A DNA stretch of 64,000 nt from Mytilisepta virgata (lineage: Eukaryota; Mollusca; Bivalvia; Mytilida; Mytilidae): contig JAPWFG010000019.1 of NCBI GenBank assembly GCA_028015205.1, positions 1,550,001-1,614,000 on the forward strand. The letters are read 5' to 3'. Both the position numbers and the translations under genes were made by a program. This document shows, in pieces, positions 49,848-61,592 of this stretch. How positions within the stretch are numbered: position 1 is the stretch's first letter; every line of letters starts with the position of its first letter. Under the pieces are notes generated by a model. It made no database searches. It saw nothing but the letters and a program-made list of their open reading frames with translations, and had not been told where the DNA came from.

Positions 49848-52800
49848 CTACAATAGAATACAAACATTTAAAGGCGTGGGGGTGGTGCAGGTGGTTACAT
49901 GGTTCTTTTTGAAGTTTTTAAATCATAATGATCTGTGTTAAACTTTCATGAACCAGTAATTTACCAGACAAGATGAGGTATTGGATGGCTTCTAACTCCG
50001 GCTTATTTATTCAAAGAGTTGTAAAATATTGGCTTCTAAATTTCATTATTATTTATCCTTATCATGTTTTGTTTCAAGCATTTTAATCAGTAAAGAGGAA
50101 AAAAGCCTTTCTCAGTTTGGATAAGAAGTCTAAAAATTCATCTTGCACTTTTAATACTCCAGCAATGTTAGAGGTTGGCACTCACTACATCTAACTTTGT
50201 AAAGAATGAAATTCCTCCACTTTGTCTAGGTTAAAGTACATTGCAACGATCTGAGTCTCTTATATTTTCAATATTTTTCGTAAATTGTAGGAATAGACGT
50301 TTGTAAAAATTAGGTGTACGTGGTCTCAAAACTACCTGTAACTTTTACATGTTTCTGTTTCATCTGATACCCTCCCAGTTTTGTGGTATACAGTATAAAT
50401 TTTCAACATTCTAACGGTTTACAGTTGGCACGGCCCATTATTTTAAAGGGTACACAGGTAAATACAGGTACATGTAACTACGGAGGGCGAAATTGACAAA
50501 TATCCAAAGTTATATTTATAATTTTGTTTATTATGCAGTGCAATGTTTCGGACAGAACGGTTTTTAAAGAATTTTGCGTAATTATGAAAGTACCAGCGTA
50601 TATACATGATACATGCGACAGGGAATAAATACATGTATATACATATGCACCCAGGTGTATTTTTTATTGATGTGTATAATGACAATATTTCATAAGTTCA
50701 CACTTTTATATAAGGGAGCAACCTTTCAATTTTTTTGGAGGAGGGTGTTACATGGTAGGTGCAAGAAAATGACCCTAGATCCTGGATTTTTTTGTCGCAA
50801 AAACCATAGAATTTTTGGTAGTACTGTTCACGTATTTTTAGAAAAATATTCTACGACTGTCCGATTCCAAGATATTTTCAGTCCTGCACTTTTGATTACA
50901 TTTTTTTAGCCTTTAACTACTACTTGAAAGAAACCAGAGGCTCCTAAGAGTCTGTATTGCTCACCTGGTTTACAAATAGCCCAAAAAATCTCATTTAAAG
51001 ACTAGCCTGTCTATTTTCATTTTTGCCCTTTGAAGATGAAATGATAAATCTTCGTAGAAGACCTCAAACATTTGTACCAGTTAACAAAGCTTTGGATTTG
51101 TTCAATTTGGAAGCAAAAATTGCCAATGGCAATGTTTTATCCATATCAAGAAGATTTGAGGACACTTTTATTTTCATGACAGAAGATTTTTAAAGTTTCT
51201 CTTAATCAGTAACAAGAATTACCCATGGCGGCCATGATTTTTGCCAGATCAAGTAAAAAAGAGGGGTCTTGGTAGAAGATCTAAAAAAAATCACTTGTAT
51301 CAAGTTACAAATCATTTGCACTTTTAGTTTCAGAGGAGATGATTTTTCAAATTACAGCCAATCAGAAACAAGAATTGCCCATGGCAGCCATCTTTTTTAC
51401 GGGATCATTTTGAAATGAGGAATCTTTGTATAAGACCTCACAAACATCCATTGTATCAAGTTACAAATCATTTGCACTTTTAGTTTGAGAGGAGATGATT
51501 TTTCAAATTTCAGCCAATCATAAAAAAGAATTGCCCATGGCGGCCATGTTTTTCGTCCAATCAAAATGAAATGAGGAAATTTCATAGAGGACCTTTAGTA
51601 CATCATTCCTGCAAAGTTTGGTTCTTATTGGCCCAGTAGTTTCATAGGAGATGATCAAAATCTGAAATGTTTACGACGAGGACGACAGACGCAATGAACT
51701 ACAAAATAATCAATTACAATTTATTTCGTACTACTAATTCAGAAGTGTAAAAATCAATGAACACTCATCGACATACCTTCTAGATACCTCTTTAATGTTA
51801 TATTGAGGTACAGTTGTGCAATGCCACCCAACCGTCATTTAAAGATTTAAAAACTAGAGCCATACTTCCATTAGTTTGAAAATGAGTAAATAGGAACTGA
51901 CGAAATACAATGAAAATGTACCGGCGAACTGTTCAGAGATATATCAAATTCACTGATCTTTTCTTACCTACAGCGAAATGGACTATTCGAAAGGTTAGTA
52001 AAGGTCATAAAATTTCTCCCAATGCTTACAACGGACTAAGTTAAAAAGTTAGGAAAAAACTTAAAATGGGAAAGCCTTATTGTTCATATATAAAGTACAG
52101 TTGCCGATAACTTCCGTTTTCAGAACTTGTTCAAAAATTTTTACTCATTAAGCATTCAAACGTTTGCTATTTATCGAAAACTAAGACTCAGTTCGGTGCA
52201 ACGTACTTTAATAGTCAATTAAATACAAATGGATTTGTTTTTTTTATTCAGCAGTTTTACGTTTGTTTAGAATGTTTGCCCAATTTGGTGTTTCTGTTTC
52301 CAGTATTCATAATATTCTGTTCTGGTCAAGATGGGAGTGGTATCCCGCTATTATCTCATTATCGTGAAGGGTAAAAAATTAAGTAGTAAGTAAAATGTTC
52401 CCTAATATGGTAAAATTGTCATGAATTATATTTTTGTTAAAACTTCGTATTAACTTTCATATTAATGCAACATTTCAGGCCTCGGAGCCAACCTCGAATA
52501 TATACCACGGAAAATATATTAGGCTATTAACTTTGTTATGGAATTCTTGTGGCAACTTTTCTCAAAATGTTGTTTGATATACTGAGATACATAATGCTAA
52601 CATTCTATTTTTTTCTGTATGAACACTCATAATGACATTTCAGATATGCGTCAAATCTCAAATAAGTAGGTTAAAAATTCTATTAGAATGCAACGGAAGG
52701 AAGATCTTGTCTTTCAAAACGTTTTCACCTATTTTCAAGTTTTCAACAGTTTCCCTTTGACATTTATTTTCAAATTGTAGTTTTAACAATAATTATTATC

Positions 52801-54008
52801 GGAGAAATATGACAAATTGTTGTAGGTATGTATCTCGATTTCCCAAAACGAGACATTTTAATTGAGCATTTTATACCTGTTGTTTTTCGTTTCCTGTTCT
52901 TCCACCTAAAGTACAACACAGCACCAACAATAAGGGCAATAATCAAAATCAGACAGCCTGCTATGATTCCTGCCATTACTGGGGTTGGTAACATTTCCTG
53001 TGTGGTCTGTTCTTTGTTACACATATGCTCATCGCTGCCGTCGCCGCAGTCGTCATTATCATCGCAAAGACGGGAGTCGGGAATACACCTTAGATTGACA
53101 CATGTGTATTCAAACGGACCACATGCTGAAAAAAACCAAATAGTATTCACTGAGATATTACAACTGATAAGCTATCAGGCAGAGATAGTTCAGACTAACT
53201 TAATCTCCTATGAACATTCTGTTCACTCTTGTATTGGATGTTGATACTGAATGTAGTCCGAGACTTCTCTGACGTCAAATGGCCTTTGTTAGAATTGGAC
53301 GTGGGATGTCAGACCGCACTCTATATATAAAACTTGAGAAATCTGACAATTCTGTCCAGAATCGGCACTTAAGAATGTTTTTATGACTAAAAGTTTTATT
53401 TTCTTAAAAAAAACTTGTATACTTCACTTCTATAACTATTTGCTGTTCCAAAATTGTTTATATTTCTATGAAACTCCCCTTATCAACAAGAAATTAAAAC
53501 TGCTTGGTATGGATTTCTGTCGTCTGTTTTTATTTTACCTGACCGGAAATGACAATCTTAAGTTGAGGAACCACATTTTCTGGAAATATTTATTCAGATG
53601 GTCACAGAATGTTTTTTTTTCCGTAATAAGATTAATTTGAAATTCGAAAATCATTGGCAAATCTTGTCCAACATATTTCGCAGTTTTACATATGGAGTGC
53701 GCTTTGACATCCCATGGTCCCAGCTAATTCTAAAAAAGCTGTTTGATGTAACAGGAATCTTAGACTACATGTACTCGACCCCTTTGAGAAATACCATAAA
53801 ATAAAATAAAAATTATCTGAACTAACAACTCTTTCCAGACATATCCATCTTGAATTCAAATACTTTTCATTTTCCTTTATATGGTGGGGGCTTCCAAGAA
53901 AAGATACTTACGACATGGTTTTTTCCTTGTTACACATGTATAAGGTGCACATAATTTGTATTCCTTTGGGTTTATCTGGCAGTTTGTTGTGTTTCCGAAA
54001 TGAGGCAT
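49582..54008 (-). CDS. Single-pass membrane protein with one LDL-receptor class A module (203 residues, 3 coding exons)
   Basis: Exons 53912-54008, 52877-53125 and 49582-49847 join in phase. Residues 1-33 start [20 protein letters not shown] and are cysteine-rich. Residues 34-68 form an LDLa module with six Cys (C34, C41, C46, C53, C59, C68) and the calcium-binding [12 protein letters not shown]. Residues 82-105 are a transmembrane helix ([20 protein letters not shown]), followed by basic RWKNRKRK, so the C-terminal side should be cytoplasmic. The 87-residue tail is polar, with PQTPQKE, CTPIK and TSTPKQ, and ends SIDDV, which fits a class III-type PDZ ligand. No signal peptide is seen, so it is either signal-anchored or the N-terminus is incomplete. 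LDLa modules bind ligands or calcium; no specific function can be assigned. Confidence 0.65.
50925..51700 (-). mobile_element. AGCTCACC-family repeat, minus strand, 5' truncated
   Basis: The 3' end on the minus strand is CCAGGTGAGCAATACAGACT followed by CTTAGGAGCCTCTGG|TT. Units with ATCATCTCCTCTGAAACT-like and GCCATGGGCAATTCTTG-like phrases repeat at ~150 bp. At the other edge only GTCTGTCGTCCTCGTCG remains of the 5' end; the palindrome is gone. It lies in the LDLa gene intron b-c, sense to that gene. Confidence 0.6.
51701..52769. other. LDLa gene intron, nothing recognised
   Basis: No repeat ends or defensible ORF seen. Confidence 0.45.
52877..53125 (-). CDS. LDLa gene exon b (LDLa module and transmembrane helix)
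   Basis: Acceptor TTTTTTTCAG, donor GTATAA at 52875-52876. 249 nt carrying [20 protein letters not shown] and the TM helix. If the donor is not used, the frame runs on to a stop at 52770, giving a 150-residue form with a short hydrophobic-basic tail. Confidence 0.75.
53126..53911. other. LDLa gene intron a-b, nothing recognised
   Basis: Small + strand frames here (53383-53804) have no protein-family character. Confidence 0.45.
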
Positions 54009-54026
54009 TTCCTTATTTCAAATTAC
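53912..54026 (-). CDS. LDLa gene exon a (start exon)
   Basis: Acceptor TTACAG, then 18 nt with stops in all frames, then ATG at 54008. Codes 32 residues plus one base and ends at donor GTAAGTAT. Because all frames are closed upstream, this is the first coding exon if the acceptor is real. Confidence 0.55.
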
Positions 54027-54239
54027 CTGTAATTATACAAACACTTGAGATTATTACATTTATTTTATGAAAATGTTAATTTGGTCGATAAAATTTGCTT
54101 GGTACGTTCCTGACATAACTGCAAAAGTGAAAAGGGGGGGTCAGTATTGTTACAAAAATTGTTTAAGAAGTATTAAAGCGGATACAAATAAAAACTAAAA
54201 TATTCCAATACTGGTAATTTAAACTGAAATTATACTTAC

Positions 54240-54900
54240 CAAGAATTTGGTATGAAATTACATTTCATGTACAAAACACAGCTATGTTAGAGATCGTGCC
54301 CTCGAGAGATCTCCTGACCTTTCATGTGTATTAAAGTCCGGACAGGTATACATTTGAAATTCTTGTCTGTTTAAGTCAACATCAATCTTAATTTCCATAT
54401 CACTGAATGTCAACAACATGTCCCCTCTCATGATTATGACAACTACTGAACGACGAATTTTATCAATGTATATCTAATTTCCTTAATATATTCATATGGT
54501 TATTTTTGTAACAATGTTATTCGAGTATCAAATTTCCTTTAATATTTGCCCTTACTGTAGTCGTTTCTTTATTCCCTTTCCAGTTCTGCAGCCTTTTGTT
54601 CACTTACAGTATCATCCTTTTTAACAACTATTGTTACCTAATTTTTTGGTTATTTTCTAGTTAATTTCTGCGTGGTAGTACCTCTTAACAGAAATGGCAT
54701 TTATCACCTAAGCTTCACTTGCAGTCCAGTTTGGCAATTTATTTTGAAGAAAGGATGCATTTCGTTTCAACAAGACTTATGATTTTTAACAAAGATAAGC
54801 AAAATCTCAATAATATGTAACAATACAAAATATTAACAGTAAAAATTGAAAAATACAAGCATGTTCCTATTGTGAAAATAAGGTGACTTACCGACCCGAA
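54240..54900 (-). other. Candidate 5' untranslated exons of the LDLa gene
   Basis: Two strong minus-strand donors, TTCTTG|GTAAGTATA (exon edge 54240) and GGGTCG|GTAAGTCAC (edge 54892), lie upstream of the start exon, as expected for alternative leader exons. Their 5' ends cannot be placed. Confidence 0.3.
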
Positions 54901-55319
54901 TCGCCTCTGACATTTCCCTTATAATGTATGTATGTCGGTGATGACAATTTGAATGCCGGAAATTACACCTTATTAAGCAATTATGAAGTGATCCATGGCT
55001 AGAGGATATGATACAGTAAATAGTGTCCGATTTCTCAACAAAATATAAATGGATAAAATATAAAAGATTTAAATACTTATCTATTGCTCAATACTATTAT
55101 TATCTTATTAGAGATATATTGTGAAAGATTACAAGGGAATTTTAATTCATGTTTAATTAATGAGAAACTTGTCAATTATGTTGTCATGCATAACACTAGT
55201 TTGTTTTTTTATTTTTTTTTTAAATTACATATTACATTGTCGCTTGTATTTAAACCTGACTCGCATGTAAAGAACATTTATAATTTGTAGACAAAAGTGC
55301 ATATTATCCTCTTAAAAAT

Positions 55320-55930
55320 TTGTCTCAAATGTTTATAAGGCATACTAGTCTTCAGAAAAAAAAATTAAGTCCGTATCTCAACGGGTATCAGTATGGCATT
55401 AAAGATACTAGAGATGCATTGTTACAGCAGCCATTGACTAAACTCGACGTCCACGTATTGCCTCGGGGAAAAGTTATCGCCCAACTTATTCTGTCTATAC
55501 ATCTACCGATAAAGGATTTTCAGAATTGTTATATAGTATTCCCGGGCTCAACCAACAATGACTTCGTAGAGGATCTATTCGTCATGAGTGGCAACCCGTT
55601 ATCATGTAATTCGTATTCGAAGACGTCGGTTAGTCTGACAAGATCGGAATGGTTTCTGGTGGCTAATAACTATAGCCTTAAAAGCTAAGTAGCAGAATTT
55701 AGTATCTCCTTTCCCAAAGGTATCGCTATTTGGCTGTAGCAATGGAAAGCGGGTAACTTCTTTCTATAATTGCATTTGGTATGATTCTCCCAGAATATTT
55801 CTCTTTGCCGGAAACAAATTTTGCAAGAAAACTTTTGGTGTTGAAAACTGATCCATATTTTAATCCTATTCCAACATCAATTGTGGATTCGCATGATGTA
55901 GAATGGCGGTTTGCCCTCATTGAATTTTGC
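55320..55930 (+). pseudogene. Decayed coding stretch, possibly Mab-21-like
   Basis: A 122-codon frame (55320-55688; NGYQYGIKDTRDALLQQPLT ... YIVFPGSTNNDFVEDLF) is followed in other frames by FGMILPEYFSLPETNFARKL and then SIVDSHDVEWRFALIEFCLN. GC content is higher than the surroundings and the residues look protein-like across frame changes, so this is likely a dead gene or exon. The HDVEWRFALIEF end distantly recalls the EWRxSFSxAE motif of Mab-21/cGAS-like proteins, a family expanded in bivalves; this is weak. Confidence 0.3.
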
Positions 55931-56404
55931 TTAAATTTACACTGATAACTACACTTGTCTTAGATTCTAAAGCATCCTTACAGTTATCATAACATTGCAA
56001 ATTGAAATGAAAGCATAATATACTAAAATAACTACTAAAAGGAGAAAAACAGATAGGAAAGTAAAGAAAAATTTAAACGTTTAACCAATACAAAAAGCTA
56101 GAGCAACCAAAGACAAAAAAACTTATAACAGAAATACTAAAAAACGGAAAATAAGAATTTGAATTTTAAAAAGTTGATATTAAGTGTTCTGAGGAATATG
56201 TATGTCCTACTCCGTTACTGAAACACTTCACATCGGAAATAGTGGAAATTCAATATCAGCTAGGTGAAGAGTTAAATTCAAAAAGTTGACCGAGAAATCT
56301 GATCTCATTTTTAAGTTAAAATCTTTGTACCCGTCAATCAAAACATGCATAATCTCATTCATTTGGTACATGTAGTTTCTTTTTCTTAGACCAAAAAGTC
56401 GCTG

Positions 56405-57022
56405 TTTTTATTGTCGAGCCCCCGATGGTTGTCGCGGAAGCGGGACAAAGCGATCTTACATTCCGTCGTCGTCGGCGGCGGCGTTATCATTTACATTCAC
56501 ACTGTGGTTAAAGTTTTTTTTTAAACATGAATAACTTTCTTAAACCATTGTTCATGATCAAAAGATAGTATCCAGAGGAAAATTTTGTAATATTTTTCTC
56601 TCTCCTTTTTTCCGTATTTTACTTATAAATGGACTTGGTTTTTCTCCCTGTTAACATTACATAGTCTGCAGTTAAAGTTTTTAAAACATTAATTACTTTC
56701 TTAAACCATCTAGCTGGATTTTAACCCAACTTGGACAGAAGCTTGTTCATGATCAAAAGATAATATCCAGAGGAAAATTTTGTATTAATTTTTTTCTCAT
56801 TTTTCCGTATTTTTCTTATATATGGATTTAGTTTTTCTCCCTGTTAACATTACATACAGTCTGCAGTTAAAGTTTTTAAAACATTAATGACTTTCTTTAG
56901 CCATTCTGGATTTTTACCAAACTTTCACAGAAGCTTCTTAATGACAAAAATTATGTACATTCAACTAGTACATTAAAAACATAGACAACAGCGAAAGCAG
57001 GCGAGACACTGATTTTTTTATG
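56405..57022 (+). repeat. TCTCGCCTG-related palindrome-started repeat
   Basis: Opens TATTGTCGAGCCCCCGATGG, with a CCGTCGTCGTCGGCGGCGGC stretch 50 bp on. Three units with AACATTACATA..GTCTGCAGTTAAAG and TATCCAGAGGAAAATTTTGT repeat at ~190 bp. It ends GCAGGCGAGACACTG, the 3' inverted end of this family. Confidence 0.5.
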
Positions 57023-57687
57023 ATCTAAAAATCCTAGAGTTGGTGGAGAAAATAAAAATAAAAGTCTGAAAAGTTCATTTTATTTTGAATTGGTTTTGTA
57101 AGAAGTTAGGATAGGCTCTTGTGAGATAAAATCCGTACACGTCAATCAAAACATGATGATCACAGTGAAATTTCAGTTTGAGATGTTGATTAACGCTGAA
57201 CACAATAATGGCCAAGAAAGACAAACAGATGAAAAGCATTAGAAGTACAATTGAGACCAAATAAGTATTTTGGTGAACACCGAAAAGAGGCAAGACCTGG
57301 GAGTCGGTAAAATCTACAGTATTCGAGGATAATCATAGAGCGACTCGAGTAGACCAGAGAGGTGTAAGTGGAACCGAGATATAATCACTGGATTAAAACA
57401 TCACTGAGTCGTGATGCGCTTGATGAATAATGTACATCAATTTAATATGGCTGATATTAAGCGCTCCGAGGTGTAAGTATGCCACGCTTCTTTACCGAAA
57501 CCCTTCGGATCGCAAAAAGCGAATATCAACTAGGTGAAGAGTTAGATTCATAAAACAGACTGATAAAAGGAGTAGTTACCAATAATCGAAAAACGAAATG
57601 TCAGGAGACAGCAACAATAGGTGTCAGCGACAGGAATTTCAAGTCAACAATGTCATCAAGCTAAGTAAGCAACCATTTGATTTTTAT

Positions 57688-57707
57688 GGGGGGGGGGGGG
57701 GGGGGGG
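57688..57707. repeat. Poly-G tract (20 G)
   Basis: Uninterrupted run of 20 G after TTTTTAT. It could be genuine or an assembly slip. G runs of 9-13 also occur at 7699-7711 and 8202-8338. Confidence 0.8.
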
Positions 57708-58145
57708 CTAGGATCAAATTTGAACAAAAAAGGCAGGACCAGGATTTAGGCAGAAAAAAAAGACAGGATCACTTTAGGTGTGAAAAAATGCAGGACCTGT
57801 GTCAATTAGGAATTTTTTTGGTTTAACTTGAATGAAAATAAAAATTTTAGGCCGCAAAAAAAACCCAGGACCGAAATTTCGACCAAAAGAAAAATAGGCA
57901 GGATCAAACATTATAATCAAATGGTTGTTACGTAACCAAACATTATATTTACAAAAGATCTGTGTGTAAGAATATAAGCTAACCCGGACTCTTACGGCAC
58001 AGAATATCATGGATCAATGAACTTTTGTAGCCATCACATGAACCCCGAAAGGGAGAGCCAAGGTGCGTCGACATAGTTATATAGTCAAATATCAGTCTGC
58101 ATGGGATGTTGATTAAGGTTGAACACAATCCTGGCCAAGAATTAA

Positions 58146-60447
58146 GTTTATGCCGCGAAAGTAATTTTGCTGTTTTGAGGACTTAAGTCGATGTACACAT
58201 CGCGAGCAGTGAACCATAATGATATCACTGACTCTCGTATATTAGTATTCCAAAGTGGAAAGTGCTTTTTATAAAGTTATAATTATTACGCCGGATTCTT
58301 GTACTATTTTGATTTTAGTGGTCCCCTATGTAATGGCGTAAATGTTTTATTTAAACGTTTTTTTTTATTTTAGGGGTGTTTGTGTTATGTTTTATGTTAA
58401 ATATTTTTTTCCAACTTATTTAGACAAAAGGGCGATATTTTGTGGATCAAAATATTTTCATTGACGAGCATAGTTTTACGTACACATACGGATGATCAGT
58501 AAAGGTAACCACACACACACGGACGACACTTAGAAAAAAAATGTTGAAGGCTGAGGACAACACAATTTCTATTTTACCTATCGACATTGTCATCTCTATA
58601 TTTTTCATTTAAAAAAAAACGGAACAAAGTCGCTCCTGTATCTGATTACATATATATCTTATAATATCATGATTGAAATCACAAAAACGTTTGGAAGAAA
58701 TAAACTTTTTGCCTGCAGGGAAATGTTATGCGTGGATATTGATGGTTGACTGATCAATCTTTTTTGCCGCATATGTTTGAGGTTAACTGATATATTTGCG
58801 AAGAAGTTTGATATAGAATGCCGGTATAGTAATATATTCTAGTGCTAACCCAGTTAATGGGAAATTTGATCTTTACATGAATAACTTTATTTGTTTTAGC
58901 AAATAACAGGACAGAATCAGAAGCACAGAAGCATACCTGTTATTGTTAACCCTTTTATACCTTAGGTTTGGGGGAGATTTTGCGTAAAGCAATTTTCGAC
59001 ACATGAATTGGGGGAAAAATTTAAAAGCACGGCTTTTACAACCTTTTTCAGTTTATAGAAGATCCTGTCAGGTTCCGCATAATATGAAACCGGTGTGACC
59101 TGGAAAGCGAGCAAAGCGTATGGTTTTTACGTTTGCTTTGTCAGTATTTAGTGAAAATATCATAATGGCGTAACAATCATTCTTCAAAGTATTAAGTTCA
59201 TCATTATCAATGTTGTTAGTTCACACGGTCCGAGTTGTTCGATGACACGGTCTGAGTGGTCCTGGGTCGATTTGTCTGGTTACCATTGCAGGAAAATGTG
59301 ACACTAGCGTCTGCATCTTTTTTTCTTGTCAAATTTGATTCCAGGTGGATTCTTTTGCATTTATTTTTAATTTCATGACACTGAATGGGTAAAAAAGTTG
59401 AGGTAAGTCCATAAATAACTTATTTTGTTCGAGATAATCACTATTCACGTAATCATGTCAGAAGCAATGTCAGAATGAGATTTCGCATGGATGCCGCCAT
59501 GTTATTGAAACTTTTTAGCCAGCATAGTAGTAGGAATAATTCTCTACCTTGAAGAGCGAGCTTCACTCGCTTAATACTTGTATGTATAACATAACATGCT
59601 GTAACTAATTGGCCATGGGTTAGAGTTCCAAAACGGGAATTATCAGTGAAGGGGTCCTTGATACCAGGCATCCTTCCCCAAAATGTGTCTACTCCCAAGT
59701 ATGTAAATGGTAGCTCTTCCATATTGATAATCTAACCATCTAAACATTTGTAAACAATAATCACGTCCTTTTCATTGAAGTGTAAAATCTAGAAACTTCC
59801 AAATGCCCATGCTAGCAGGTTCAAACATTTTGATGACCGATCTTTGTAAACAAAAACAAAAATGGTGACTGAAAATTAAATAGCGAATAAGAATACATTT
59901 GCGGCGGACTAATGAGTTAGCGTGAGATTTTTGTCTTCTGCACTGGAGACTTTTCTGTTTCGGGAGAAAGGTTGAGTTTGCGGAAGTCTCCCACTTGATG
60001 CAGAAGGGTAAACAGGTATTCTAGAAATACTTCTTACAATCTTAATCAGTATTGTGGATAAGAATAACTGTTTTTTTATTGTTTGATTGATGAAGACGTC
60101 CCCACAAGTCAGGGTCATGCATATGAGTTATGTATCATATTGTCTGTAATATATCGAATGAAGTCTGAATGCTGGAGGATTAACATGACAATTGTTGATT
60201 GGTAAATTAACCTTGATAAACTATTTTCTGTTCATGTTACATGTATATTCTTAAAATTAAAAGTATTATAAATGTGTAATTTTTTAAAAAGCTCTATTTC
60301 AAGTATTTCCATTGCTTTTGTTCATCCCAGGAATACCTGATTTAAGAAAATATTAAAATCAAGCTGCATGTATTTCCCTTTTCCATAGGAAAAATATTTT
60401 ATTTCTCTTGAAGAGATGATTAAATAATATTCATGTAAGTTTGGTCA
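58146..60447. other. Intergenic, nothing certain
   Basis: Contains a short CA run (~58509-58520) and an AGCGAGCTTCACTCGCTT hairpin (~59555). A minus-strand 89-codon frame at 59453-59722 begins EELPFTYLGVDTFWG; it is too short to assign. Confidence 0.4.
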
Positions 60448-60685
60448 TTTTTAGGGTTAGGTTGCTAAGCAACCAAAACCCTTATGCCGTCGGTCGTTTG
60501 GTTAGACAATGAAGGAAACTTTGGAAATCTGGTGTTTTGTGGAAAAAGTTGGACCAGAAGTTTTTGAAACTATGTTTTTATGAGTAAATATGCAAGCTTA
60601 TCTAGGATTGAAGCTTAAGCAAGGCTAGTTAAGCAGCTTTTTATCTCGATTTTGAGATGACACATGCGCAAAGCAACCTCTATAG
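60448..60685 (+). mobile_element. Small GGTTGCT palindrome-started repeat (238 bp)
   Basis: Starts TTTTTAGGGTTAGGTTGCTA with closing arm AGCAACC, then ATGCCGTCGGTCG. It ends AAAGCAACCTCTATAG|TT, where AGCAACC inverts the start. It repeats the general design of the larger families at minimal size. Confidence 0.55.
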
Positions 60686-60899
60686 TTTTCGAATTACGAC
60701 TATGTTTATATTGGAATATCATATAAGAAAATAAACATTCCGCGGTAAAATAGTCCTAATATTTGTTGTTGCTGGTGCAGTTGTTTTTTAATAGAAATGT
60801 AACTGAAACACACCGAGAAGTGTAATTGTCCAGTTATTTAATAAAAGATGTGTGTTTTATTGACGATTTCCTTTTTGTTTTGAAAGCCGTGTAAAGTAT

Positions 60900-61000
60900 T
60901 CGCACCTTTTAAAGTGTACAATGCTATCGGCGTAAGGATTTTGAATTTGCACGGATATTTTGGGAAGGATTACAATCAGGTTTATTTTCAAAAGATTTCA
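60900..61000 (+). other. Possible 5' exon with donor
   Basis: TTTCAAAG|GTAAGTTCC at about 60993-61009 is a good donor in non-repetitive sequence and could end a leader exon of a gene lying beyond the right edge. No supporting coding evidence. Confidence 0.15.
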
Positions 61001-61097
61001 AAGGTAAGTTCCATTTTTGTTGTGAACGTGATTGTTAACTTATACAGAACATATTTTGCACATTATTTGCTTATTCTTCTTGTAATTCTGATGGTAT

Positions 61098-61522
61098 TTT
61101 GTGTATTTGATTAACCTTTTGACCTGATCATCGTGACTTCATTTTGTCAAACCTGTTGGTCAGTGATAGAATTGCATACAGGTTATTTGAAATGCCGACA
61201 ACTTGCACATTAAGATTGAAAAACACTGTGTTTATCATTAATTTAGAAAACGGTATTATCGAAGGTATAATGGGTTTATTTTAATTGAAAGCTTGAATGT
61301 TTACGTTCTTTTTGTGTATTTGATTAACCTTTTGACCTGATCATCGTGACTTCATTTTGTCAAACCTGTTGGTCAGTGATAGAATTGCATACAGGTTATT
61401 TGAAATTCCGACAACTTGCACATTAAGATTGAAAAACACTGTGTTTATCATTAATTTAGAAAACTGTATTATCGAAGGTATAATGGGTTTATTTTAATTG
61501 AAAGCTTGAATGTTTACGTTCT
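61098..61522 (+). repeat. Tandem duplication of 213 bp
   Basis: GTGTATTTGATTAACCTTTT begins at 61101 and again at 61314. The two copies differ at only a few sites (GAAATGCCG/GAAATTCCG, AAAACGG/AAAACTG), so the duplication is recent. Confidence 0.85.
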
Positions 61523-61592
61523 GATCTACCTGCACATGCGCAATGTAGTGTAAATAGAAATGACCCCCTTCTACAATTGTCCAAACTTTGTC

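Larger units (their letters stand above)
56165..58145. repeat. Dispersed duplicated segments in the 56-58 kb region
   Basis: TATCAGCTAGGTGAAGAGTT (~56252) reappears as TATCAACTAGGTGAAGAGTT (~57524). CGTCAATCAAAACATG occurs at ~56333 and ~57137. GATGTTGATTAACGCTGAAC (~57181) matches GATGTTGATTAAGGTTGAAC (~58106). On the minus strand one copy opens a 72-codon frame with a hydrophobic helix (57075-57293). These look like remnants of a locally duplicated gene or repeat. Confidence 0.35.

Noticed and set aside
59453..59722. Minus-strand frame with FTYLGVDTFWG, like the start of a BEL/Pao integrase
   Set aside because: Only one short motif fits; the following residues do not match an integrase core, and no flanking retroelement parts are seen.
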